Assembly: GCA_022575985.1 (NCBI GenBank)
Contig: JAKSXM010000014.1
Span: 26,660,001 to 26,724,000 of the forward strand
DNA: 64,000 bases
Reading direction: 5' to 3'
DNA from: Anagrus nilaparvatae
Lineage: Eukaryota; Arthropoda; Insecta; Hymenoptera; Mymaridae
Below the pieces are notes generated by a model, which had not been told where the DNA came from, did not search any database, and saw only the letters and a list, made by a program, of their open reading frames with translations. Position numbers and translations under genes: made by a program. Shown piece after piece: positions 49,747 to 61,745 of this stretch; positions within the stretch are counted from its first letter, which is position 1; the number at the start of each line of letters is the position of its first letter.

Positions 49747-50770
49747 AAACTCTTCCAAACAGTAAAAAACTGGTATCAATCAAGTTTCCACGTTTTAAAA
49801 GTCCAGAAAAATCAAAAAAAAGACAGCTATTTAAAAAAAATTTTTTTATTGAAAAATCGAAAAAATTAAAAGGGGTATCCTTAAAAATTTTCCGATTTCT
49901 CGGTTTTTAAAATTTGACGCTATTTCTACCAAAACTTCTCAAAACAGTAACAAACTAGTATCAATCAAGTTTTCACGTCTTAAAAGTCCAGAAAAATCGA
50001 AAGAAAGACAGCAATTTGAAAAAAATTTTTTTTTTGAAAAATCGATAAAATTGAAAGGGGTATACCTTAAAAATTTTCGATTTTTAAAATTTGACGGTAT
50101 TTTGGTCCAAAGTGCTTGAAAACCATGAGAAACCAATAGAAATTAGGTTTCCAAGGAAAAAAAAATTTAGGTTTTAATTCCTAAAATTATGATTTTTTCA
50201 TCCAAAACTCCTCAAAACAGTAACAAACTGGTATCAATCAAGTTTTCACGTCTTAAAAGTCCAGAAAAATCGAAAGAAAGACAGCAATTTGAAAAAAAAT
50301 TTTTTTTTGAAAAATCGATAAAATTGAAAGGGTTATACCTTAAAAATTTTCCGATTTTTCGATTTTTAAAATTTGACGGTATTTTGGTCCAAAGTGCTTG
50401 AAAACCATGAGAAACCAATAGAAATTAGGTTTCCAAGGGAAAAATCGCGTAGAAATTAAAAAACTAGATTTTGGTGAAATTTTCAAAATTTAGGTTTTAA
50501 TTCCTAAAATTATGATTTTTTCATCCAAAACTCCTCAAAAAAGTAACAAACTGGTATCAATCAAGTTTTCACGTCTTAAAAGTCCAGAAAAATGGAAAGA
50601 AAGACAGCAATTTGAAAAAAATTTTTTTTGTTGAAAAATCGATGAAATTGAAAGGGGTATGAGAATCCAATAGAAATTAGGTTTTCAAGGAAAAAAAATT
50701 GCGTAGAAATTAATAAAATAGATTTCGGTGAAATTTTCAAAATTTAGGCTTTTCTAAAATAATGATTTTT
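49747..50770 (+). repeat. four-unit tandem block with growing unit length
   Basis: AAAACT(C/T)(C/T)TC(C/A)AAA(C/A)AGTAA starts at 49747, 49930, 50204 and 50527, so units are 183, 274 and 323 bp. The common core is TATCAATCAAGTTT(C/T)CACG..TCCAGAAAAATCGAAAGAAAGACAG; later units add AACCATGAGAAACCAATAG and GCGTAGAAATTAA segments. Antisense frames of 65-68 codons are side products. It lies between two copies of the G-rich repeat. Confidence 0.75.
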
Positions 50771-50779
50771 ATAGGATTT

Positions 50780-51115
50780 TTAACATGGAACATGTTCATT
50801 GAATGGGGTATTTGAAAATGTTTGGCTCGGCAGGGGGGGGGGTTGAAAAAGTGGCGTTTTTAGGGGGGAATGAAATGGACTTAGAATATTTTCGATTTAG
50901 GATCTTGGAATAATTTGAAGTTAGAGTCAGGACCTGATCAGGCCCTGATAACAACAACAACTTAGAATACTTTAAGTTTATGGACTTAGGATAGTATATA
51001 TTTTATGATTTATTGTAATTTCGGTTTTTGGATTTATTACTGTTATGAGTGTTATGAGTAAACATGTTCCATGCTCGTTGGTTGTGTAGTTACACAAATC
51101 GGTTATAAATTTTTT
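50780..51115 (+). repeat. G-rich dispersed repeat, copy 6 (longest)
   Basis: ACATGGAACATGTTCATTGAATGGGGTATTTGAAAATG..CAGGGGGGGGGGTT..GGACTTAGAATATTTTCG..CAGGCCCTGATAACAAC..GTTCCATGCTCGTTGGTTGTG..TTATAAATTTTTTA. It contains all the blocks seen separately in other copies and probably approximates the full element. Confidence 0.6.
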
Positions 51116-53443
51116 ATTTTTCGTTTTTCGTAACAGAGTTCATCACGTATTTGGTTTCTGGTCAAATTTTAGAAAATAAATCTCTTTGGCTGGAACTGTT
51201 GCAGTTTTAAACAGACTGGCAAAATTATTGTAGAGGGTTTCTTTTAAATTGCAAGTTTTGTATTAAACAATGCAAAAATACATTATAAATAATCAATAAA
51301 TCCATAATTTATTTATAATATTTTGTAATGAAGTTTTTCATAAACGAACTTTCATATTTTTAATGGATCAACATTCAATTACTTTTAAAAACACATGATG
51401 ATTCACTGATAAAACAGAAATTAAATGCATAAGTCATCAGGTAAATCACGATATGTTTATATGATAAAACAAATTTTAAGGGCGTGAAATTGGCAGTAAT
51501 TTTACTAGCCATAACGATCAACACTAAATCTGAAAAAAGAAAAAAAAATAATTAAAGTATATATAGACGCAGATGTTCCTCGACCTACATATGTATAGCC
51601 CTTTTTATTCTTAAAAATGATGTAAAGTCCCCTCGTCATCCCTTTTTTTAGACATCTTTCATATTATATATAAAAGAGTATAATATTTTATAAAAATGAC
51701 GTTTACTTTTATTTATCTTTTCACAAGACAACAACAATAATAACAATATAAAGATTTTCTCTTGTACCTGATTAAGGCTTAGATTGAGTGGCAAACATTT
51801 TTCTTAACTATAAATATCTTCACACATATATATACTTTAAATGTCAATTTATAATACCATAACAAAAGTGTCAAGTTTATACAGACAATGTAAATTTTAG
51901 AAATATTTATCATAATTTTTTACATAAATATTTTAGTTTTTTTTTAATTAAATAAATAAATTTGTTTAATATCGAAGAAAATTAACAGTTATTTCAATCA
52001 AATATTTTAAAAATAAAAATTATTAATAACTGTAAATATTTATTACGCATGAACTTTGAAGGTTAAAAATCTAAGTAAAAAATTCAACGTCAAAATTAAT
52101 TAATCTAAAAGATAATTTGTCTTTATACTTCTATACCAATTTAATCAATTGATTATAATTTAAGATTAAATAAAATTTTATTAGACACACTTGATAATTA
52201 TAATCGATAAAAAATAGTAATATAAGAAAAACCTTTATATACTGATAAATAATAATTTTTCAATATCTTAATTATAAGTTTCATCAATAAATATATATGA
52301 TATTTAAAAGACTACTAGTATAACAGAAGTATTTTATAATCTAAAACGTCATTAATTTTTCTAAAACTTAAACAATTCCCACGATTTTTCATTATCTATT
52401 AATTTAATCAAATTATTCATTTTCATTAGTTTTGATAATCTCATCTCTCTCTATTTCTAATTTAATACAATATTTATTGTTCGTAAGTCATTGTTATATA
52501 GAATTATGTAATATTTCAACACCCTAAGTTGTGTTTGTATTCACATAATTTTTTAAAACTCAAACAAATGATAAGAAATTCTATTATTTGATAGATTGGT
52601 ACAAATATGTCTATTAAACGATTGCGTTATTATTTTGTTTAATAAATGTAAACCAGTTGAATGATATGACCGATGTATTTATTAAAGCTAATTAAGTATA
52701 ATAAGATTAAGATAAAAGATTATTATTATATATACTTAACAAATAATAAAATTTTAAAAAACCTGTCCTTAAACTCTCGTCATCGATAATAACTTTTATA
52801 TGCAGAAAATTTACTTTTAAAATATTTTTCGTATATTTATAAAAAGATATAAAATGACGATAGCCGTGTTTATTGGTGATTAAAATACCGCAGTGAAAAA
52901 CAGTATTTTTATATATATATTTTTCTTACTCATTTTTTTTTATTTACGATTTGGCCACACACATTTTAGAATTTTATTTTTTTTATATTTATGGATAATA
53001 TCTAAAATGTGTATATAATTTTTTTTAATTAAAATATATGTTGAAGTTAAATTATCTATAATGTAATGTTATTAGTTTGTAATATCTATGTGTATAATCA
53101 TGCATAATTATTATTATCATGCTAATATTATTTAACTATTGGATCAATCATAATTTTTGTTTTTGCTTGTTTATGTAAAATATTTTTAGATATTAGTTTT
53201 AATTTTTTTTGAATTTTTGAATTAGGACTGTTTTAAGCAAAGGAAAATTGGGTTTTAAATAAATATTGGGTGTAACTGTGATGATAATTAAAAAAAATTT
53301 GATGATTCAATAATAAATATTCTGATGTAAACCTCAAAAAATTGTAAAATATCTCTGAGCATAAGTTTCACAGAAAACGTTTTTCTTCAAAGGTGATGGT
53401 GAAATTGAAAATGGATCAAATATTAATAAAAGACACGACTAAC
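51116..53443. other. noncoding, no feature recognised
   Basis: A+T-rich sequence with no gene or repeat that I can support. Confidence 0.45.
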
Positions 53444-53912
53444 TAAGAATTTCTCGACTAAGGGAGTAATAAATAAAAACAATACTCTATTTAAATTTTG
53501 TGACGTTTCGTTTTTAAATGATTCTATTATAATGAAAAAAAACTAAAATCAAATTTCAGACGAAAAACAGAAAACAATTTTTTTTTCTGATTTTCTTATA
53601 TTATACTATATTAGTATATTGTTGCATCTCCGTGATGAACACAATGTATTAGGATGCTAATAACAATGACTTGGAGCAAGTTGTTCAATGATACTAAAGT
53701 TTGTTATTTTAATTTATTAATGATTTTTTAAATAATATTATATATTTTTAATTTTGCATTGTATGAAATATATTGTCAACATAAATTTTTATTTAAAAGA
53801 ATTATTATTTCTAATTTGAAGAAGTGTTCCGACGACACACGAAACGTCACAAATTTTAAATAAATTATGGTTTTTATTTATTGCCATCTTGGTTGAGAAA
53901 TTCTCTGTTATT
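53444..53912. mobile_element. inverted-repeat element with GAAACGTC tails
   Basis: TAAGAATTTCTCGACTAAGG..AATAAATAAAAACAAT..TTTGTGACGTTTCG (53446-53512) is the complement of CGAAACGTCACAAATTTTAAATAAAT..AAAAACC..TTGGTTGAGAAATTCTC (53841-53908) with few changes. The interior is non-coding. Next to the right arm, TTGAAGA-A-GTGT..ACAC-GAAACGTC (53817-53848) resembles a degenerate hammerhead-ribozyme core, as found in Penelope-like elements. This part is speculative. Confidence 0.6.
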
Positions 53913-54225
53913 CGTGCTTATACTCTAAATTATGAGCTAGAGAGTCAACAGAAGTAATTAATAAGCAATAGATTAATCCAGGAATTATACAAAAGAAATA
54001 ATTTAGACATCTTCAATAATTATCGGAGGACAATTTTGGACAAGCAACTGTACCTTTCTCATTCAAAGCAACAACCATATCCATTTTAAATCTCAATTTC
54101 GGGAACAAAATAATGGGATTGTTAAGGAAATATTTATAGCATTTATATATATATATTATTTATTTATTAATTGATTTGTTTTAATGTTATTTTTACGGAT
54201 AGCATTCCTGGGAGTAAGCACTGTA

Positions 54226-54261
54226 TTTATAATATTCAAAACACTTTTCTCTTGCGAGAAA
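54226..54261 (+). promoter_or_regulatory. TATA-N22-GCGAGAAA module, copy 5
   Basis: TTTATA at 54226, TTTCTCTT, then GCGAGAAAAT at 54254. Confidence 0.5.
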
Positions 54262-55455
54262 ATTATTAAAAGTATTTTTTTAAAGTAAATTAAACTTACT
54301 TTCAGCTTAAACTTATAAACTTATGCATATGTATATATAATTATATTTTATTTGTATTTTCGCCAATTTCTCCTAAAAATAAATTATTTTATTTCCTTCC
54401 TTGTTTTTGCAAAAAATGAATTATAAAAGTTAAAAATTAAAAACAACACTTGTATTAATCAAGTATCATCTATAAAAATAAATTAATTATAAAGAAAATA
54501 TACATAACGAACGATAAAATAATTTTTAATAGATATTTTTTTAAAGAGGAAATTAAATACCAATGAATAGCCAACGGTATATTACGAAAAAAAAAGTTTA
54601 AACAAATTTTTTATTCATATAAATTTTTTTAGCATGTATCAGAAGTTTATTTAATTATAAGTATAAGCAAATAAATAAGGTGTATAAAAAAAAAAAAAAT
54701 AAAATTCAATTATTATAAATAACAAGAAAGACTATTAAATACCAACCTGGAAATAAATAAATTAATGTACTTTTAAGCGCATGCTCGGTCACACAAAAAA
54801 ACGCAAATTTAACGATCCGTGACCATCGGACTTCAATGTAACATGTATATATAAAAAGGTATATTCTATATAATATTTGCCAATATTATAAATATAAAAT
54901 ACACAAATATATACTTCTCCACGCGACACCCATATGCTTGCTCTACTTTGTCTTGTATATTATAAGGCGCATGCTACAGAAAACGCAAATTTACCGTTAT
55001 TATTGAAATCGTGATAATTAAAATACTGAATCCATTAAGTCGGTATTTAATATGAATGAATGATAAATTTATAGTTTTAAGATTCTATTTTAAAAAAATT
55101 TTATTATTATTTGATTACTTTTATTGCTCTTTTAAATATTATAAACAATTTTTATGAGATTTCTATTTTTTATTTTATTATTTAAGGAAACGAATATATT
55201 TATGACCCTTAGAGTTTATATTTAAGAGTTACTTGGATTTTAGGTAGGTTACTGGGTTTAATTAAGTACTATTAATCACAAAAATTATTTATACCAAAAA
55301 GTTAAGCTTATTTAATCACTTGTATGAAGCATTAAAAAAATAATGGCATTTTCTAGGCAAGTTAAGAAGTAATGCAAGTTTTTAACGCTTATATCGAATT
55401 TTGATTTGAAAAGCGTCAACCAATCCGATAAATTAAGTTTTGATTATCCTCCATA

Positions 55456-55491
55456 TATATAATCTTTGGAAAGAATTTTACTTGCGAGAAA
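55456..55491 (+). promoter_or_regulatory. TATA-N22-GCGAGAAA module, copy 6
   Basis: TATATA at 55456, TTTTACTT, then GCGAGAAATA at 55484. It faces copy 7 on the other strand; the two GCGAGAAA blocks are 127 bp apart and point towards each other. Confidence 0.5.
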
Positions 55492-55603
55492 TATTTTATT
55501 CCAAGTTTGTGAGACACTATGTTAAAGTCGTAATTTTTATGATGACAATAAAAACATTTCTTTGAGGATGTTGCCATTTTAATACAATTTAATGGTTAGA
55601 ATT

Positions 55604-55639
55604 TTTCTCGCTAGTGAAATTATTTTTATAGGCTATATA
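55604..55639 (-). promoter_or_regulatory. TATA-N22-GCGAGAAA module, copy 7 (minus strand)
   Basis: Reading the minus strand: TATATA from 55639, TTTCACTA, then GCGAGAAAAA from 55611. Same 28-nt spacing. Its TATA end lies 35 bp from the tRNA-like sequence at 55675. Confidence 0.5.
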
Positions 55640-55674
55640 AAGATTCGATATCGGCCGAAAGTTCAAGAAGAGCT

Positions 55675-55745
55675 TGTCTTAGTCCAGGGGTAGCATTCAT
55701 GCCTTGTAAGCGAAAGGACCTGGGTTCGACCTTCCGTTAAGGCAG
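55675..55745 (+). tRNA. tRNA-like sequence (Thr, anticodon TGT), probably a pseudogene or SINE head
   Basis: The ends pair over 7 bp (TGTCTTA with TAAGGCA, one G-T). An A box (TAGTCCAGGGG, 55680-55690) fits the consensus fully. The B box GGTTCGACC (55723) is good except at its end. TGT at 55705 sits where a Thr anticodon would be. The anticodon stem and T stem pair poorly (about 3 of 5 each), so it may be a decayed gene or tRNA-derived repeat. The spacing between A and B boxes is that of a tRNA. Confidence 0.4.
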
Positions 55746-57984
55746 AAATTTGTTTCCTAAAATTTTGGTTACATAACTATGGCTAGCTTAATAGGAAATT
55801 ATTCCCAACATAGAATATATTTTTAAGATAATTAAATACTATGAAGAAAATAAGACCTACTTTTGGAGGGAGGGGTGGAAAATATCATTAGAAAATATTA
55901 ATAGTTTGTTGCCCCTACCTAATTTTTATTGAAATATCTTTTTGATTTACTTCACATAGGGTTTTCTCCTGAAATGTCATGTTCACTATTTTCAGTCACA
56001 GAACTGTTAATATAAATTTCATTATAGAGTGTACACGCATTACCATGTGACGCTATCAACTCAATCATAGTGGAGACTCACGCCAAACCGCCGATGGGGC
56101 TCTTTTTAGCCTTAAAAATATGTAAATTTAAGAAAGAATACCTAGTATATGAACAGTTTAGGGTATTAAGCATAGACAAAAATGTTTTGATTGTTATTTT
56201 TTTATCAGTATAGTGCAAGCCTCAATACGCACATCAAATTTTAAGAACATGTTATACGACCTGTTGGACAATAATTTTTACATACACGTTTTCATTAATT
56301 TAGCACCTTTATAAACCTTTATCAAGAAAAAATTTGCAGATTTTATTATTTTCGAAAAATGCCCATTTATGACCCATCTAAAAAAAAATTCAAGTTAGAA
56401 AAAAACACCCTAAAGCTACACAAATTTTATTGCTACAAGAAAACAAATTAATTAAGCGTTAAGTGACGTTTTTTTTCCTTTAAGTATATTCCGAAATAAT
56501 TACGATAAAATTAAATTTAATGATGCAAACATAATAAATTATTTTATACCAAACCTCTTTATAGATATTTTCTATACATTAAATACAAAAAATATATATA
56601 AATTAACCTATTAAAAAATAATTTAATGAAATTAAAAAAAAAAAATTAATTAAAATATAGATAAATTTAAAAATATATTTTTTTTATAGTAATTATTTCA
56701 TTTATATATAAAAAGAATATATATTGCGTGCAAGTCAATATAAATGATTTCAAAGAATAAAGATTAATTACTAATTTTAAGTACCGAATTAAAAAACGTT
56801 AAGTAAAGTATCAAAATAAATACTTAATCTTATTCTTTTTCATATTATTTAAAATTTTCAATAGAAATGTCCAATTCATAAATAAAAAACTTGATTTAAT
56901 GAATAAAAAAGAAAGTTAAATCTTTAGATATTTATCAAAAAATAAAATAAATTGAAAAAAAAAAGACATGCTTTGACATAAAATATGAAAATGTATGTTA
57001 TGCATCATTAAAATTAGATTTATGAAAAAATTGTTAGAATTCTTTTTAGAATAAAAAAATGATCATTATTTTGTCAAAATAACTCTCACACTTTAATATA
57101 AAAAGAGTTATGAAATTGAGTAACCAGTGACAATTTGATAGATTATATTATTTTTATAACATACATGTTATTTTTTATTTTTCTATAGAATAATAATAAT
57201 AATATAGAAATTAAGTAAAAAATTTTTTTCACACGTAAGTTATTTGGTAACATAAACTTATAAATGATTAAATGATTTTTAGGTGACTTTGATCCTCTCT
57301 CTTATACTGTATGAAAAGAATGTCTTTAATTGACTTATACAAAGAAATATGATGTGACGGATTATTATAATATTAAAATTATATGAATATTTCTCATGTG
57401 TATAATTAAATTTTGTAATAATTTTTAATGAACTACACAGGTGATATTTAAAGAATTAATTTTTATTATTCGTACTACCTACTTTTTTGGGTTTTAATGT
57501 TTTTCATGAAATTTTATTCAGCATTTATTTTGGTCAATTATAATTTTAATTTTTGATGATGTTAAGTTTGAAAATATATTTTAAAATATTAAATCTATTG
57601 TTTTAACTTTTAAAAGCTAATGTTAAAATTTTTTAATAATTATTGAAATAATAAATTGCAATATTTTTATTAATAAATTATTTATGTGTTTTAAGTGCTA
57701 TTAATAAAATATTTTTAATCAATTTTAAATAATAGTTTTTGCAAATAATTAAAAAATAGAAAAATTAGTTTGTTTTATTGGGTAGGGTAAGTTAAGGCAG
57801 AATGGAGTAGGAATAAATATGAGAAATATTAAGAAATGGTGACATTCATATGTCATGTCTCACGTCGGTTATATTTCTTCTAAATAATAGTTTATAAGTT
57901 TATTTCGCAGAAAAAGGAATTTCTAGGCTTGGTTTTCCATATACTCCAGGAAAATCACGGTTATAGAAATACAGAGAAAAAGCT
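55746..57984. other. noncoding, no feature recognised
   Basis: A+T-rich sequence with no gene or repeat that I can support. Confidence 0.45.
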
Positions 57985-58180
57985 TACTCATGGGATTTTT
58001 TGGTCGCTGATTCCGAAAATCGAGGTTTCGATTATGCAAAATTATCTAACACCCTAAAATTAGCAAAATCACCTCTTTTTATTAAAGGTCTTCTTGTAAT
58101 ATTTAAAAACTGTAAGAAAATTTGGGCCATTACATAGATTTTTGGAGCTACTAATTACAAACTTGATCATTCTGTTTTTG
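57985..58180 (+). repeat. R1 repeat, single copy
   Basis: GGGATTTTTTGGTCGCTGATTCCGAAAATCGAGGTTTCGATTATGCAAAATTATC..ACCCTAAAATTAGCAAAATCACC matches the R1 unit. A second, worn start (GATTTTTGGAGCTACTAATTACAAAC) follows at about 58138. Confidence 0.55.
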
Positions 58181-61039
58181 TATACATGAAAAATTATTTA
58201 AACACAAAAATTACCCTTAATAGAAATGCTTTTTTCCTGCAAAAAAGCTCCATTTTACACCTCCATTACTCTATTTTACCCTACCCTCCCTTACAAAACA
58301 AATTTTTAAATTATCCTATAAAATTTTTAATTAATAAGTACATTATATTTATACAAATAGGTTTTATATATAGAAAACAGCAATAATAATGCTTTAATCC
58401 ATAAAAATGTTAATACTTATTATATTTTAATAGCTATATACGCCTATTAAAAAATTTAAGCAAAAAAACGAAAACAAAAATATTTAATAATAGGATTAGC
58501 AAATATTTTTTGTATATTATAAAATCATCAATCACTTTTTAAAAATTTTATATATATAACTCTAAAATTTTATTAATAATAAGAATATAATCGTTTTTAC
58601 CACAGTGTGAATTTATTTATGAATAAATAACATCAACCAATATATATAGGTATAATTTGCAATAGGACGGAAACGTATGCAGCCCCTGAGGGCGACAGTG
58701 CGAATTACTATATAGCGCGATAAAAGCGGGGAGTTTATAATGACCATACGTATATATATAAAGCTTTCATATATATATATATATATATGTATCATGTACT
58801 TATTAACCCGTTGACACACGCGTATACATGTAGGAGTATACCTATATTACAAGTAAATGACAGTATTATGAGACCGTGAAATTACTCTTGATTCAACGCA
58901 CTTGCTTTCGTGTTCTTTGGTACTTTCATGCCTATTATTAACGGAAAGCTTTTGAAATTTATACATGTATGATATATTATATATTATATCCCTTTGTATT
59001 TTATAAAAAATAATATTTTTTTTTTTTAATGTAAACGTTTATTCTTTTTTTTTTTATTCAAAGAAAATGGCGATTTTATATATGCAAAAAAAAATTGTTT
59101 GAAAATTATTGATAATTGTGACAATTTTGTAAATTGAATATCGATCATTTTTTTATTAAATTGTTTACAGATTAGTCTGGTCACAAATTCAAAAATTTTT
59201 TTTTAAAGACATTCTGGTCATTGAATTTCAATGTAAAAGAATAATATGCAGTTAATTTTTGAAAATTTTGAGGAATCTTATGGTATTGATCTTCGTTCAG
59301 TTATTGAACAAAATTTAAAGAAATTTGTGTACAAAATTGGTAACATGTATTCCCCAAAAGAGCCCTTGTTAAATTTTGCATTTTTTATGCAAATATATTT
59401 TTCACGATGACAGAGTAAAAGATTCTGAATAACTGTATATTGATTTATTCGGAAATTCAAAGGCCAGAGCGTCCTTAATATAACTGAATTCAAATTTGAA
59501 ATTAATTATAAATTTTTTTATAAACAAAAACTTATTCAAAATTTAATACCATTGTAGATAATTCAAAATAGTTGAATCTTTTTTTAATTAGAGACTCTTG
59601 GGTGGCAAATGTCGTTACCTAAAATAAAAGTAATATATATTGAAAATACCAGACACAAAAATTATTCTTTAATTGCGTCACTGTTGACATAAATTGAATA
59701 TTTATAGTCTTGTAATACCCGATGTTATTTTTGGCATGAGTTGAAAATTTTAAAAAGCTCTGGGAAATTTTTGAAATCTTTTTCAGTTTACTATTAAGCA
59801 ATAATTTTAAGAAAAAATAATATTTTCAATACTAGAATTTAGCAACTAAAGTTAAAATTTTCTGGTTCATGTAATCAAATTTTCACAGGTGCCTTTAATA
59901 TAACAAAATTACATATTTAACGAATAAAATTCATGCAAATCTTAAAAATTGACATTGACATAAAATTTTTCAATAATAATTGCTATAACATCCAAAATTT
60001 TCAAAAACATATATCCAGTCTAATATATATAATATATATGTCGTGTCGTCAGCTATTACTTTTTCTAACACAACAACGATTTTCACATTTGCTATTTCTT
60101 TACACATAAAATACATATTGAAAATATTGATTTTTTTGAATTTAATTATATTTCACATATATATCTTGAAAATAAATTGGTTATTATAACATTATATACA
60201 ATACGAAATTAATTATTTATTATATAATTATTACTACACAGTCATAATAATAAAAAAAAATAACAATAATTCTTTTTTTTGTATACGAATGCTATAAAAA
60301 TTTAGTATTATAACATCAATCGAAAGATATAAAGTAATGACAAAAATTAAGTTTTGATTTAAAAAAAGCTTTTGGTCATCAAAAGATGATAATATATATA
60401 ATATTTTTAAATGAACATTCCTTTTCTTACATAAGATAGATGGTTACAAATATTTCAAGTAAAGTACATTAACTATATACTTTTTTGTCATATAATAATA
60501 AAAGTGTGTGTGGTCCATTGTTAAAATATAAATATATATCATTTCATTTTTTAAAAACTTTTTATTTTATTTTTGCCTCTTTAATAAAAAAAAATATGTC
60601 ATTTAAAAAATATTTTTTAAATTATTATTAATTTTTCATTATTTTTTTCCAATGTTTTATTTTTCAACACTTGCTTTTATTGTACATATTTATATGTAAT
60701 TATATATATATAATTATGTGTATGTGTGTATGTATTAACAATATATTTAATGCACAGCAGGCACATGTCACGTTTTAAACTATGCACGCCAACGCAATAT
60801 AAGAAAATGCGTTCAAGCGAAAATTTATTTAAACGTTTAATGTACGGGAGTTCCTTTAATTAACTTCTTTTTTTTTTCATTAATTTTTTAAGAATTTATT
60901 TTATTTAATTTTTCTTATTGTTTATTTATTATATTTATTAGATATTGTGAAATTTATATATTGGTAAGTTTTTTAAGCAGTTTTAAGCAGTTTTTTAGGA
61001 AAATTAGAGTTACTAATACTTATTACTTTTATTGACTTG
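58181..61039. other. noncoding with AT microsatellites
   Basis: A (TA)n run at 58770-58788 and a TG/TA run at about 60700-60730. Short ORFs lack motifs. No RNA gene recognised. Confidence 0.45.
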
Positions 61040-61745
61040 CAGTTTATTATGTTGAAAAAACATGACAACTATCTTCCATTCATTGTAATGGACTTTCTGG
61101 GCCCAGAAATATAGGACCCTATGTTATAATATAAGGGTTGTTAGGCTGTGACCTTGCAACCAACCATCTTGCAGATGGTCTGATTTTTTTCCTGCAAGGG
61201 GTTTTTAATTTCAATAAACCAAATTCCTATTTTAACCCTAAAATGACTACATTTTAAAATGCTATCAAAATTATAATTTTTTATGAAAACGAGCTTTATC
61301 AAAAATTTTGATACAAATTCCAAGTTTGCAAAAATTCTCTATTTGCTTCTTTTACTTCAGTCGTTTTTATCATCCAAAGATGATATTTAAAATACGAGTT
61401 TTTTTATAAAAACCGTAATAAACAATTAAAAGGGATAAGTAAAGGATTTTTGGAAACGAAAGCTTGCACAACATTTTTGAGACCTATGAAACCTATCTTC
61501 ATCATAAATTGTAATTTTGGAAACATTTTTAATAATTGGTTATATTAATTTTTTGGCGAAAATGGGAATTCTATTTAAGGAAATGAAACAAATGGATAGG
61601 CCTTTAGTTGACTTGCAAAGTTTACAGCGACATTTAAAGGGAAGTCTAAAAACCCTTATCGTTTAAAATGGGACCCTGTGTTTCTAGGTCCAAAAGGCAC
61701 ATTGAAATAAACATAGGGTAGTTGACATGATTTTTCAACATAATA
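61040..61745. mobile_element. foldback element F1, full palindromic copy
   Basis: Left arm 61040-61330 (ATTATGTTGAAAAAACATG..GGGCCCAGAAATATAGGACCC..) and right arm 61440-61745 (..GGGACCCTGTGTTTCTAGG..CATGATTTTTCAACATAAT) are inverted copies around a centre near 61390. The outermost bases TATTATGTTGAAAAA are the best-defined end of this family. Confidence 0.7.

Noticed and set aside
49939..50418. Similar 65-70-codon ORFs on both strands
   Set aside because: They arise from the same tandem repeat units and have no recognisable protein family.
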